Shown in pieces: positions 13,268-24,039 of a DNA stretch of 64,000 bases. The notes under the pieces are model-generated. The model ran no database searches. It had not been told where the DNA came from and saw only the letters and a program-made list of their open reading frames with translations. Source of the stretch: Tenrec ecaudatus. Its lineage: Eukaryota; Chordata; Mammalia; Afrosoricida; Tenrecidae. The DNA lies in NCBI RefSeq assembly GCF_050624435.1, contig NC_134537.1, forward strand, positions 122,129,586 to 122,193,585. The letters run 5' to 3'. The position numbers were made by a program, and so were the translations under genes. Every line of letters begins with the position of its first letter. Position 1 is the stretch's first letter.

Positions 13268-13481
13268 TCTGACTAACTTTTTTTTTTTTTTTACACAAAC
13301 ATGCATTCGTTTTATTCACAAAACAGCCTGGTTCCCTACAACAATGCAAACAGCATGTTCATCAGCAGGAAGCCAGCCATGGACAGGGGGCCCCTGGGTA
13401 CCCACCCCCACAGGGGCGGGGGAGGAGAGGTGGGGACCCTCGCAAAGGAGTCCTTTCTTCTGTTACGTCTGACTAACTTTT
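13268..13481 (-). pseudogene. retrotransposed mRNA 3' end, gene not identified
   Basis: A 186-bp insert is flanked by a 14-bp perfect target-site duplication, tctgactaactttt (13268-13281 and 13468-13481). A run of 15 T at its plus-strand left edge is the poly(A) tail of a minus-strand transcript. On the minus strand 'gaataaaacgaatg' supplies a polyadenylation signal about 20 nt before the tail. The body is G+C-rich and resembles a 3' UTR or the very end of a coding sequence; the source gene was not recognised. These hallmarks identify an L1-mediated retrocopy, strongly 5'-truncated. Confidence 0.85.
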
Positions 13482-13691
13482 ATATTTAAATGTCTAGTCA
13501 TTCTCTTTACCAGGTCCAAGAAGTCCCTTCAGAATAGAGTATTGTGTATTTAAGGATAAGTCCTGAAAGTACATTCTACTAATCCCTTAATTTTCCAGAA
13601 CTAGAACACAACCATTAAAAAAAATAACCTGCTAGAGTGACAAACAACACCAGATAATGAAGCAGTTTTTGAGTACACTTGAAAAATATTT

Positions 13692-14346
13692 GGGGAAACT
13701 GTGACAGGTTTAGTGTGCCCACTAGACCGCCATAGGAACATGTGGGCAGAGTTTGATCAGGTCACAGCTTGATTGGAGGGCGACTGAGATACATACTTCC
13801 CATGGCCTCTCTTTCTCCCTGGTGGTTGGACCGGTGTGCTGCTGCTTGAGCTAGTTCTTTGCCTCAACCGTGTGCAGCACTACCTGTGGGCTGAGCCAGC
13901 CCTTGAATCATGTCACTAGAACTTGAGGTTCCTTCGAGATCTTCTTCCCCACACTGCTGGTCAATAACTTGAGTTGGAGATCCCATTGGGGCCTTCAAGT
14001 TCCCAGTGCTACCCTCTGTTTGCTGCCTTACCCTGCTGTTGACTGCCTGCGGGACTGACTCTGCCTGTCTTGCCTGAGGGCAGACTCAGATTTCTGCTTC
14101 CTTGACCTTGGACCCGCAGCCTGTGCAAATTCCAGAACCTTCATTGTATTAACTGTTCCGTGAAAATGAGTTCAACTGAGCCCCTCTGTAAAGTGTACTG
14201 GTTTTGTTTCTCTAGAGAACCCTGCCTAACACTGACTCCTCAGTACTGCTTTGTGGACTAATTAGCTGTGATACTTCTTCTCGCTATATAAACCTATTAT
14301 ATAAGTGCCATGTTTTTTGTTTCTGTCAAGAACCCTGCTTAACACA
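13692..14346 (+). mobile_element. ERVL-like LTR (endogenous retrovirus remnant)
   Basis: It starts near 'tgtgacaggtttag' and ends with 'aaccctgcttaacaca', the TG...CA pattern and terminal motif of ERVL/MLT2-type LTRs. The terminal motif is present twice, at about 14205-14231 and 14320-14346, so the LTR end carries an internal duplication of about 115 bp. It contains no intact gene. Confidence 0.6.
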
Positions 14347-14347
14347 A

Positions 14348-14365
14348 TTGATACCAGGAGTTGGG
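14348..14365 (+). promoter_or_regulatory. degenerate ERVL primer-binding site
   Basis: Directly after the LTR end, 'ttgataccaggagttggg' resembles the leucine-tRNA primer site that names the ERVL group. It supports the LTR call and marks 14347-14588 as the start of ERVL internal sequence, which has no open frame. Confidence 0.55.
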
Positions 14366-14588
14366 TGTTTCCTGGGTGCTATCAGCAATATCTTGTAAGA
14401 CATCACCCCAGGCAATGCTCCAGATGCACCCACCCCACATGACATTTCAGCATGTACAGTGTGGTTAGTCTGCTCAAGTGTGAGGTTTTTTTACTGATAG
14501 TGGATTAATCCCCTCAGATGAGAGGGGTGAATCTTGACTGGGTTGGCTCAATAGACTATAGGGGCTCAATATCCTCCTGGTACCATAA

Positions 14589-15090
14589 TGTGTTAGACTG
14601 GGTTGACTAGAGAAACAAATACAGGGACACTGCTATGTGTAAGAGAGAGATTTATATCAAAGAGCAATTGTACATTGAGAAAACATCCCAGTGTAGTCCA
14701 GATCAAGTCCATAAGTCTGGCACTACCCTTATGTCGGATACTAGTCTATAAGTTCCTCTTCAGATTCAAGCAGTCATTTGCAATAATGATGAGTGCAGGA
14801 AGATCACAGACCCGTGGGTGAAAAGTCTTGTGGGTCCAGTGGTGGTGGAAGCAGCTCAGCACTGGTGCAGGTCTCACGAGGTTCCTCCAGCTCTCTGAGT
14901 GTGTCTCCTCAACAGGAAGGTGAAGCACAGAGAATGTGTGGCCCGCTTCCAGGGATATAGGGCGGAAGCTCCTAGAATCCTCATGAGAAAGCCATGCCCA
15001 CAAGGAGGCCTCATTAGACTGTGACCTGATTGACAGGCTAGACTCCCCTCCTCCATACTTTTTTTATCAAGTTGCCATGAAATTATGTAA
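14589..15090 (-). mobile_element. ERVL-like solo LTR, about 500 bp
   Basis: Minus-strand copy of the LTR family also found at 17556, 35896 and 38570. Shared landmarks are 'gactagagaaacaaat', 'aaacatcccag', 'gatcaagtcca', 'gatcacagacc' and 'attatgtaa'. The far terminus is eroded and no clean target duplication is visible. Confidence 0.7.
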
Positions 15091-15094
15091 GTTC

Positions 15095-15785
15095 TCCAGA
15101 AAGTAATGCTGTGAGGGTCTGGGAATATGTTCCTTATCAGTTAATATCTTCCTGGCAGAAATGGTGGGATTAAAATTCTGGCTATTCTTTGGTAACTATC
15201 TTCTCATTGATTATTTTGGAAAAATTTTAAAAGGGGAAAGATAAGGTTCTCTGATGTATTGTAGGGCAACAGAAAAGTGAAATGGAATGAAAGTCTCCAT
15301 GGGCTAGCACACGGGAACATGTGTCTGCAGAGTGATCAACAGATGCACATATGGCTTATCTGCATGTTAGGATAATTTTATAATTTATGGCAATATGCTT
15401 TACTTATTAAACATTATTCACAGTGAACCCAAGATAGGAAGTCCATCTCATGCTAATTATCCTATTTAGTGATACCACTGAGACCAATGTATGCTCTAAC
15501 AGAATCTAGGATGTTAGCCACTAACCAGGCTATGAAATACTTTGTCCTTCTTCTCCATTGATCCCTGAAAACTCAGTGTGTCTCATTATGAGATTTACAT
15601 GTTAATCTAGCTTCTCTGATTATTTGCTCAGCATACAGATTCGATAATATGTGAGTGGATACGACTTTGAGTCACAACTTCCTTAAGTGAAAACACTTTG
15701 TGTAAATTGAAATAAATGCCTAATTGCAGATCATTTTATTGTGCAATTTGACATGTTAAATTTAAAATGAGAAGTGGCTTTCTTC
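15095..15785. other. unrecognised sequence
   Basis: No gene or known repeat recognised, up to the short RTE remnant that hosts the next L1. Confidence 0.45.
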
Positions 15786-16712
15786 ATTGTGGGGAATCTT
15801 TTTTTTAATCATTTTATTGGGGCTCGTATGACTCTTATCATAATCCATCCATACATCTATTGTGTCAAGCACATTCGTACATTTGTTGCCATCATCATTC
15901 TCAAAACATTTGCTTTCTATTTGAGCCCTTGGTATCTGCTCCTCATTTTTTATCCTCTCTCCCCACTCCCCTACCTCTTGAACCCTTGATAATTTATATA
16001 TTATTATTATTATTTCATGTCTTACATTATCTAATGTTTCCCTTCACCCACTTTTCTGTTGTCCATCCCCCAGGGAGGGAGTTATATGTAGATCCTTGTA
16101 ATCAGTTCCCCCTTTACACCCCACCTTCCCTCCACCCTCCCGGTATCATCACTCTCACCACTGGTTCTAAGGGGTTCATCTATTCTGGATTCCCTGTGTT
16201 TCCAGTTCCTATCTGTACCAGTGTACATCCTCTGGTCTATCCTGATTTTTAAGGTAGAATTGGGATCATGATAGTGGGGGAAGGAAGCATTTAAGAACTA
16301 AAGGAAAGTTGTATGTTTCATTGTTGCTACACTGCACCCTGACTGGCTCATCTCCTCCCTGCGGACCCTTCTGCAAGGGGTTGTCCAATTGTCTACAGAT
16401 GGGCTTTGGGTCCCCACTCTGCACTGTCCCTCATTCTCAATGTTATGTTTTTTTGTTCTTTGATGCCTGATACCTGATCCTTTCAACACCTTGTGATCAC
16501 ACAGGCTAGTGTGCTTCCAAGTGGGCTTTGTTGCTTCTGAGCTAGATGGCTGTTTGTTTACCTTCAAGCCTTTCAGACCCCAGACACTATATCTTTTGGT
16601 TGTCCTGCACCATCAGTTTTCTTCACATTGTGGGGAATCTTTATTGTGCTCATGTGTAGCCTGTACATGAATCAAGAGGTAATTGTGAAAACAGAACAAG
16701 GAAATACTGCAT
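15786..16712 (+). mobile_element. RTE remnant interrupted by L1
   Basis: Only about 75 bp of RTE remain. 'attgtgctcatg', 'cctgtacatgaatcaagagg' and 'aacaaggaaatactg' (16643-16712) match the stretch after the RTE motif 'GIPE.' seen at 19550-19640. The left edge at 15786 is the target site duplicated by the L1 insertion. Confidence 0.6.
15802..16626 (-). mobile_element. L1 3' UTR insertion with target-site duplication
   Basis: Antisense L1 3' end of 825 bp, 5'-truncated within the 3' UTR. It is flanked by the 16-bp duplication attgtggggaatcttt (15786-15801 and 16627-16642), so its boundaries are secure. The duplicated bases belong to an RTE remnant, which makes the L1 the younger insertion. 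Confidence 0.85.
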
Positions 16713-18545
16713 ATCTTGTATCATCTCTGTCTCCCTTCAACGTTTCTGTTGGTCATCCCCCTGGGTGTGTGTGTATTATATGTTAATCATTGTGATCCGT
16801 TCCCCACCCACCCCTTCTAGCCTCACCTTCCCCCTACCCTCATGGTATCACTCCTCCCATTACTGTTTTTAAGGGGGTTATCTGTCCTGGATTTCATGTG
16901 ATGAGAACTCTTACCTGTACCAGTGTGCATGCTCAGGTCTAGCCAGATTTGTAAGGTAGAACTGGGGTCATGGTCGTGGGGGTGGGCATTAAAGAACTAG
17001 AGGAATGTTGTGTGTTCTGTCGGTGCTGCACTGCACCCTGGCCCATTCCTTCTTTCCTTGCGATCCTTCTGTGAGGTGACGTCCAATTGTCTACAGATGA
17101 GTTTTGGGTCCCCACTCTGACGCCCTCATTAGCATCGATATAATTGTTTGTTTTGGGTCTTCTGATGCCTGATACATGATCCTGTTGACACCTGGTGATC
17201 ACACAGGCTGGTGTGCTTCTTCCATGTGGGTGTTTTTGCTTCCCTGCTAGATGGCCACTCGTTTAACGTCAAGCCTTTAAGACCCCAGATGTTAACTCTT
17301 GTAATAGACAAGCATCACCAGCTTTCTTCACATTTGCTTATGCACCATTTTGTCTTCAGAGATTGTGTGGGGAAGATGAGCATCACAGAATGTCAGGGTA
17401 TTAGAACAAAGGGTTCTTGCATTGGGGGAGGACTTGAGTAGAGGTCCAACTGCTACCTTGATACTTTTACATATAAATATATGTACATAGACCTATATCC
17501 CTGTTGTTATCTATTAATATATTTCCATATGTACATGTCTATATTTATACCACTCTGTAGTAGTTACATAATCTGGTGTCAATTTGAGAGGATTATGAGT
17601 GAAGGGGTGGAGTCTGGCCTGTCAATCAAGATATAACCAATGAGGCTGCTTGGTGGGCATGGCCCTCTCCTGTGAATTCTGGGATTTCCTGAATTTCCTC
17701 CTTGGAGGTGGAAATACTCTCTCTCTCTCTCTGCTCACTCCCTGAGAGACACTCTACTGACAAGACACATAACACTACGCTGATAGACCCCTGGGAAGTA
17801 GAGAAGCCATGTGGAGACCCCTGCCAGTGCTTAGATACTTACATTACTACTGGATCCAAAGACTTTCTACCCACTGACCTGTGAACTCCCTGCATTCAGT
17901 GTCATTGCGTGTGTTTTGTGTGTCTGAAGAGGACTTTAAAGATCGGTGTCGGATATATGGGCTAATGTTGGACGTATGGACTTGGACTGGACTGAGTTGG
18001 GATGCTTTCTTAATATACAATTACCCTTTATATAACACTCTCTCTTATACACATGTGTGTTTATGAATTTGTTTCTCTAGTCTACCTGGACTAACGTACC
18101 TATAAATATTTTTTTAATGTCTTTTGCCTCCTAGTTCTTTGCTCTATTTCCTTTTACTCCTCCTGTCACACTATCATGTTCAACCTTCATTCGGCTCTCA
18201 GTCAATCAACCCCCACCAGGCATTCTATGCCCTTCTCACCATTGATTTTAGATTTCTTGTTGGTCCCTTGTTCCTGGATTTGTTGGCTTCTCCCTCCTTT
18301 TCCCCCACCTCCTCCTCTCCCATGTCACCCTGGAACTGTCGGTTCCATTGTTTTCTCCTCAGGATTGTAAACGATCCTGCCTGTCTTATATAGATAGACA
18401 TGAAAAAACAAAGCAAGTCTATAAATAGTTCCAGGTCTGTTTGCTGAGCTTTATGAATATTTTCCAAGGATCAAAGCTTATACTGCTCCTTTTGCATCAA
18501 AAAGTAGACAGAAACTCGAAACAAGAGGAAGGGGTGACTAGCTAG
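16713..18545 (-). mobile_element. L1 3' UTR, 3'-truncated, split by an LTR
   Basis: Antisense long L1 3' UTR running from 'ctccctt.a.c..tttctgttg' to 'atcaaagctt'. The terminal 230 bp expected at its 3' end are missing, which normal retrotransposition does not explain; a deletion at the junction with the RTE remnant is likely. The LTR at 17556-18098 interrupts it. The L1 resumes with 'tttttttaatgtcttttgcc', matching 27825-27840 in the long copy. Confidence 0.8.
17556..18098 (+). mobile_element. ERVL-like solo LTR nested in L1
   Basis: Plus-strand member of the 500-bp LTR family. It starts 'tgtagtagttacataatctg' and ends near 'tttctctagtctacctggac'. It divides a continuous L1 3' UTR, so it inserted after that L1. 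A short CT microsatellite lies inside at about 17720. No coding sequence. Confidence 0.8.
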
Positions 18546-19118
18546 ATGGCTGCCTGTTTATCTTCAAGACTTTAAGACCCCAGATGCTATATATTTTGAT
18601 ATCTGGGCACCATCAGCTTTATTCACCACATTTGTTTATGCACCCACTTTGTCTTCAGCAATCATGTCGAGACAGCCTGGTGTGCTTCTCCATGTGGGTT
18701 TTGTTGTTTCTCAGCTAGATGGCTGCTTGTTTGTTTTCAGGCCTTTAAGGCCCCAGATGCTATATCTTTTTTTTTAAAAACATTTTATTAGGGGCTCATA
18801 CAACTCTATCACAGTCCATACATATACATACATCAATTGTATAAAGCACATCTGTACATTCTTTTCCCTAATCATTTTCTTTTTATTCCCTCCTCTTTTC
18901 TTTTTTTACATTTTATTAGGGACTCATACAACTCTTATCACAATCCATACATATACATACATCAGTTGTATAAAGCACATCCATACATTCCCTGCCCCAA
19001 TCATTCTCAAAGCATTTGCTCTCCACTTAAGCCCTTTGCATCAGGTCCTCTTTTTTTTTCCTCCCCTCCCTCCCCGATCCCCCCTCCCTCATGAATGATA
19101 TATCTTTTGATAGCCGGG
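18546..19118 (-). mobile_element. L1 3' UTR with 174-bp duplication, interrupted
   Basis: The antisense module 'agctagatggctg' occurs at about 18540 and 18714 (period 174). At 18770 the element is broken by the L1 end at 18770-19093 and resumes with 'atatcttttgatagccgggc'. The bases atatctttt on both sides look like the target duplication. Confidence 0.7.
18770..19093 (-). mobile_element. L1 3' end with its terminal block duplicated
   Basis: Antisense L1 end in which the last ~110 bp occur twice in tandem, at about 18780-18890 and 18905-19020. Both contain 'cattttattagg', 'actcat', 'catacatatacatacatca' and 'gtataaagcaca'. The extra copy lies between the normal end and the poly(A). The element is nested in another L1. 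Confidence 0.8.
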
Positions 19119-19121
19119 CAC

Positions 19122-20095
19122 CATCAGCTAATTGATGGAATATCAATAGAAATGTTTCAAGAAGCTGATGAGGCACTAGAATTACTTACTTATCTATGCC
19201 AGGTAATTTGGAAGATAGCTACTTGTCCAACTCATTGGAAGAGATCCATATTTGTACCCATTTCAAAGAAAGGTGACCCAAAAGAATGCTCAAATTATAG
19301 AATAATGTAATTGATATCACATGCAAGTAAAATTTTGCTGAAGATCATCTGACAATGGTTGTAGCAATTTATTGATAATTTGCTGCCAGGAGTTCAGATT
19401 CAGAAGAGGAGTTGGAACAGAGGATTTCATTGTTGATGTCATATGGATCTGGCTTAAATATCAGAAAGACTTTTAGTTGTGTTTCATTGAATATGTCAAG
19501 CCATTCATCTGTGTATATAATAACGAACTATGGATAGCCTTGAGAAGAATGGGAATTCCAGAACTCTTTATTGTGCTCATGCAGGACCTGTACATGGATG
19601 AAGGGGTAGTTGTGGCACAGCACAAAGGAAGCTTGCATGGTCTAAAATCAGGAAGGGTGTGCATCAGGGTAGTATCCTTTCTCCACATTTATCCAATCTG
19701 TATACTGATCAAATATCAGGGCCGCTGGATTATATGAAGAAGAGTATGGCATCAGGATCAGAGGAAGGCTTACTAACAATCTGAGAAATGCAGATGACAC
19801 AATCTTGCTAGCTGAAAAGTGAAGGGAACTTGAAGCACCTACTGATGAAGACCAAGGATTTCAGCCGTCACTATGGATAACAACTCACTGTAAAGAAGAC
19901 CAAGTTCCTCACGACTTGATGATCAGGTAACATCATGATTAACGGAGAAAAGGTTGAAGTTGTCAAAGATTTTATTTAGCTTGGATTCACAATCAATGCT
20001 CACTGAAGACAATGGGTGCACAAGCAAATGTGGAGAAGAAAATTGAGAAGAAACATTGTCCTCAGGGCTTGTTGAGTCAGGATGTGCTTCACTCT
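19122..20095 (+). pseudogene. RTE-clade LINE, reverse-transcriptase region, inactivated
   Basis: This encodes remnants of the RTE reverse transcriptase, which copies element RNA at the target site. Visible in order: 'MFQEADEALELLTYLCQ' (19150), 'WKRSIFVPISKKGDPKECSN' (19230), then after a frame break 'CFIEYVKPF' (19480) and 'ALRRMGIPELF' (19540), and 'LRNADDTILLAE' (19781). The catalytic YADD box has become NADD at 19787-19798, and the first active-site motif has lost its aspartate (FIE instead of FID). Frameshifts and stops also break the frame. It ends facing an antisense RTE copy. Confidence 0.85.
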
Positions 20096-20580
20096 GTTTT
20101 TGTGTGCTTCACACTGAGTTGCAATGTATACAGAAGGCTTGATTTCATGGATGAAAGTGGCTTCCATCTTTTATCTTTATCAGCAAGTGTCCCATTACCT
20201 CATGACTTTCAGCAAGTATGGTGGTGTCAGGTGCATATTTAAAGTTATCAGTTAGTCTTCCTCCAATCCTTGCCTCTAAGAAGCACTCTGTCCTTATTCT
20301 TTCAATACAGAGAGATTTGTCCTTTAGCAGCCCATGGCACGTTCAATCTTGTCACCAACACCACAATCCAAATACAGTTCTTCCTCTTCATTCTTTTATA
20401 CTCAGTATCCAATGATCATATGCAGATGAAGCAATTAAAATACCATGGTTTGTGTCAGGTGCACATTAGTCCTGAAAATAACATAATTGATTTTCAATAC
20501 TCTAAACAGGTCTTGTGCAGCAGATTTGCCTAATGCAATATTTCTTTTGATCTCTTTAATGCTGCTTCCATGAGCATTGA
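20096..20580 (-). mobile_element. RTE-clade LINE, antisense, two out-of-order pieces
   Basis: 20096-20270 matches the segment around and just after the RTE YADD region ('gagttgcaatgtatacagaa', 'cagttagtcttcctccaatc'). 20270-20580 matches a more downstream segment ('gccca.ggcacgttcaat', 'cctaatgcaatatttctttt'). In an intact antisense copy these would come in the opposite order, so the block is rearranged or made of two copies. Confidence 0.7.
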
Positions 20581-20582
20581 TT

Positions 20583-21525
20583 TTTAAAAAATAATTAAAT
20601 CATTTTATTTGGGACTTGGAAAACTCTTATCATAATCCACACATACATCCATTGTGTCAAGCACTTTTGTACATTTGTTTCCCTCATCATTCTCAAAACA
20701 TTTGTTTTCTACTTGAGCCCTTGATATCAGCTCATTTCCCCATCCTTCCCCGCTAATCCTCCCCCATAAACCCTTGATAATTTATAAATTTTTATTATTT
20801 TGTCATATCTTACACTGTCGGGCATCTCCCTTGACCCACTTTTTTTGTTTTCTATCCCTCAGGGCGGGGGTTATATGTAGATCCTTGTAATCAGTTCCCC
20901 ATCCTACCCCACCTTCCCCTTCCCCTCCCGATATCGCCACTCTCACCACTGGTTCTGAGGAGTTCATCTGTCCTGGATTCCCTTGTTTCCAGTTCCTATC
21001 TGTACCAGTGTACATCCTCCAGTTCAGCCGGATTTGTAAGGTAGAATTGGGATCATGATGGTGGGGGGTAAGAATCATTCAAGGACTAGAAAAAATTGTA
21101 TGTTTCATTATTGATATACTGCACCCTGACTGCCTCATCTCCTCCCCACGACCCTTCTTCAAGGGGATGTCCAGTTGCCACAGGTGGGCCCTGGGTCCCC
21201 ACTCTGCACTCCCCCTCATTCACAATGCTATGATTGTTTTGGTATTTGATGCCTGATACCTGATCCCTTTGATGCCTCGTAATCCCACAGGCTGATGTGC
21301 TTCTTCCATGTGGGCTTTGTTGCTTCTCAGTTAGATGGCCTCTTGGTTATCTTCAAGCCTATAAGACCCCAGGCTCTATATCTTTTGATAGGTGGGCACC
21401 ATCAGCTTTCTTCACCCCATTTGCTTATGTATTCACTTTGTCTTCAGCGATCATGTCGGGATAGGCTGATGTGCTTCTTCCATGTGGGCTTTGTTGTTTC
21501 TCAGCTGGATGGCCGCCCTTAAATA
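20583..21525 (-). mobile_element. L1 3' UTR with 174-bp internal duplication
   Basis: Antisense L1 3' end of about 940 bp. The module 'gtgcttcttccatgtgggct' occurs at about 21297 and 21471, a 174-bp period matching the copy at 18546. An open frame with a repeated 'MCFFHVGFV.SQLDG' peptide results from this duplication and is not a gene. Confidence 0.85.
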
Positions 21526-21801
21526 AGGCAGAGATTATAGAACTGTACGGAGGAAATCATGTCAGTTTGCATTATCCTTGTAGATTTTGAAATCGATTAA
21601 AAAATTAAAGACAGCATTATGTCTCTATAAATTCAACACAATTAGATTTATTTGTTGAGCTACAGAGGTAGCCTCATTTTGAGTCAATGATTAGTTCTAA
21701 TAATGCTGTAGTTTTATACACTAGATATTATAGGCTAGATACAAAGACCTGGAACTATTTATAGGTTTGTTTTGTTTTTCATGTCTTTCTATATAAGACA
21801 G

Positions 21802-22205
21802 TGTTAAACTGGGTTTTATGGAGAAGCAAAGCTAGTTATACTTCTATGTGTATGTATAATAGAGATTTATATCAAGAAATGGCTCACACAGATGTAAAAT
21901 TGCTAAGTCCAGTCTGGTTTAAGTTCATAGGCCAGATGGAAGCTGGAGGTTTCTTGTGAATCATGTAGCTGCAGGGGCTGATGAACAGGAAGCAGAAAGA
22001 TGGAGCAGGAAGAGCCAGCGCAGGTGGATGCATAGCTGAATGAATCTAGTATCAGATGAATGAGTCCGGGTTAGCAGTCGGATAATGGCTCCTGTGATTG
22101 GCAGGCCGTATAACAGGAGGTGGTTGAACTAGAAGCAGGAATCAGATCCAGCAGTCAAAGTGAGCTAGCTTCTGCACACTGTCAATCTATACCAAGAGCT
22201 GGTCA
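21802..22205 (-). mobile_element. ERVL-like LTR, divergent
   Basis: It begins 'tgttaaactgggttttatgg' with 'gagatttatatcaag', as in the other minus-strand LTR copies, but diverges after about 150 bp. Probably a different subfamily. The right border is uncertain. Just before it, 21745-21800 is a short plus-strand L1 3' UTR scrap. Confidence 0.45.
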
Positions 22206-22214
22206 CATCCCAAA

Positions 22215-22560
22215 TGACACCCTCCTTCAATTTATGAAGACGACGAGAAGATTAAGGAAGTGGCACTCCATTCTATTCTTTCCACAAATGCTTGGCTGCT
22301 ACACGGGAGACCCCATTATGGGTTGATCACACCATGCTACGGCATATCATGGGAGAATCATGGCCCAGCCAAGTTGACTTAAAGACATCCTTATCGCACT
22401 TGGATATAGAGTCACTGTACCCCAAAGAACTGGTCGATGTCCCACCGTTTCAGGAGGTAACAGATGAGCAATGAGCAAAAGCCTGTGGTGCTGAAGGAAG
22501 AAGGTCAAGCTGCACTGAAAGAATTAGCCAAAAACCAGACTCCAGGAATTGACTGCATTT
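22215..22560 (+). mobile_element. RTE-clade LINE fragment upstream of the RT
   Basis: Plus-strand RTE. 'ESLYPKELVDVPPFQEVTDE' (about 22410) is the conserved stretch just before the reverse transcriptase, followed by 'gtgctgaaggaagaaggtca' and 'actccaggaattgactgc'. The frame breaks right after, and the copy stops abruptly. Confidence 0.8.
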
Positions 22561-23030
22561 TCCTATTTGCTGGCCACTGTGAGGGCTCTGCAAGTGTGGA
22601 TTATTATTTTTATAATTGTATATCCAGCTTTTAAACTAAATTTTATATACACATGTTAACGTAATAGTAACTATTTTTAGCATTGTTTATTTCCTATTGT
22701 TTTTCCAAGTAGGCTTTCAGTTCTCAGTCATCAACAGGGGAAAAGACATTCAAACTCAAAACAGTGAAGTGTTCAGTGTTACTATTCAAGTCTCAAAAAG
22801 GTATCACCAGGGAAATGAAAATTATTCAGAGAAAGATGAAGAGCTATGTCAAGGGACCTTGTCATTGTGTGCCTGTTCATTATTCTTACATTGGCAGGAC
22901 TCACACGGTTCTGTTTCCACACAGTGCCTTCAATGTAACAGCATGGTGCTTTAATCAATGTTGCTTAGTACCAAGAGCTGCAAAATCGAGCATGTAAAGT
23001 AATATATTCACGTAGTACTAGAGAGGAGTA
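22560..23030. other. unrecognised sequence
   Basis: Two overlapping open frames of 77 and 85 codons occur on the plus strand, without a recognisable motif. No repeat assigned. Confidence 0.4.
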
Positions 23031-23035
23031 TATAC

Positions 23036-23092
23036 AGTAGATAGATGATTGATAGATAGAAAGATAGATGATAGATAGATAGAAAGATAGAT

Positions 23093-23141
<49 letters not shown>

Positions 23142-23146
23142 ATGGA
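23036..23146. repeat. (GATA)n microsatellite
   Basis: Interrupted tetranucleotide repeat: irregular GATA/GAAA/GATG units, then a clean run of GATA units near 23090-23140. It produces a Tyr-Leu-Ser-Ile repeat open frame on the minus strand, which is not a gene. Confidence 0.95.
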
Positions 23147-23149
23147 TAG

Positions 23150-23305
23150 AGAAGAGGTGCTGGGAGGCACCCACTGAGTGGAAGCTTGGAGGAGAAGCTT
23201 GGCAGGCTGGTTCGGTGATGATCACAGTCAAGGACACGCGCTGCAGTCCACTTCCACTCTGCAACACATAGAATCCACTCTATGGCAGTGGGTTTGATTT
23301 TAGAT
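23150..23305 (+). repeat. AfroSINE-type SINE, partial
   Basis: The right end has the SINE 3' pattern 'catagaatccactctatggc' and 'agtgggtttga'. The left part is too diverged to place exactly. Confidence 0.55.
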
Positions 23306-23775
23306 AACAGAAAGATAATATATACGCATGTTAAACAATGACTAAAACCACCCCAAGATAGGTGAGCTTATGACTAGAAGCAGCAATTCAGTATTATGCT
23401 TTTGTATTATGTATTACGATTTTGTATTATGATGCTTTGTGTGAAGTGGGCTCGTAATAAATATGTGTAGAATAAGAGATCAAGAAGTATTCTGTTTACT
23501 CAGAAAAACACATTTTAAAAAAGGGAGGTGGAGGATTTGACATGTGTTTGCTGTTTTATACAGGTTGATAATATGTTTCAGAGAAGTTAATTTTTTGAAG
23601 AGAAAAGTGCTTTTAGAAGTACCTGCTTACTTATTATAAGATGCTAGAGAAGAATGAACCACTGCCTGGCTGTTTCCAGAAAAACAAACTGACGCAAGGA
23701 TGGAGAATGACGGCAGAGAGTGGAGCGGCTGGAGTAGTCGCTCCCAACTTCTGTGACCGGTCGCTGTCAGTTCCA
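23305..23775. other. unrecognised A+T-rich sequence
   Basis: No supported feature, apart from short TATGAT-like repeats near 23400. Confidence 0.4.
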
Positions 23776-23779
23776 TCCC

Positions 23780-24025
23780 AGCTCACAATGGGCTCACACG
23801 TAACAATTATGAGGGTGGCGCCGGGTCGAGCCTTGTCTCACGCTATTGCGGCTCCATAGCACTGAACTGCAACATACTGGACCTGAACGATAGAGTAAAA
23901 CGACCCCATTGGATTTAGTGACTGTAAGCTTCAGGGGAGCAGACAGTTCCTCAATCTTTTCACCTGAGGAACCTCTGATGGATTTGAACTGTCAGCCTTT
24001 CAGTTGGCAGCCTTTCAGTAGAACT
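23780..24025. repeat. RTE 3' tail (+) followed by antisense SINE
   Basis: 23780-23860 resembles the RTE 3' end ('acaatgggctcacacgtaac', 'gagggtggcgc'). 23880-24025 is an antisense AfroSINE: 'gtgactgtaagcttcagggg', 'tggatttgaactgtcagcct'. Both are diverged. Confidence 0.5.
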
Positions 24026-24039
24026 CTATGTCCAGGAAG

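Noticed and set aside
14589-15090. A DNA transposon, from similar-looking ends
   Set aside because: Two sister copies have exact 5-bp duplications and TG...CA ends, which fit an ERVL-type LTR better.
21295-21522. Recurring 'MCFFHVGFVAS.LDG' peptides as a small gene family
   Set aside because: The peptide is translated from the antisense of the L1 3' UTR module and appears wherever that module does (for example 17211 and 27455).
23036-23146. Minus-strand repeat protein of Tyr-Leu-Ser-Ile
   Set aside because: It is a translation of a GATA microsatellite.
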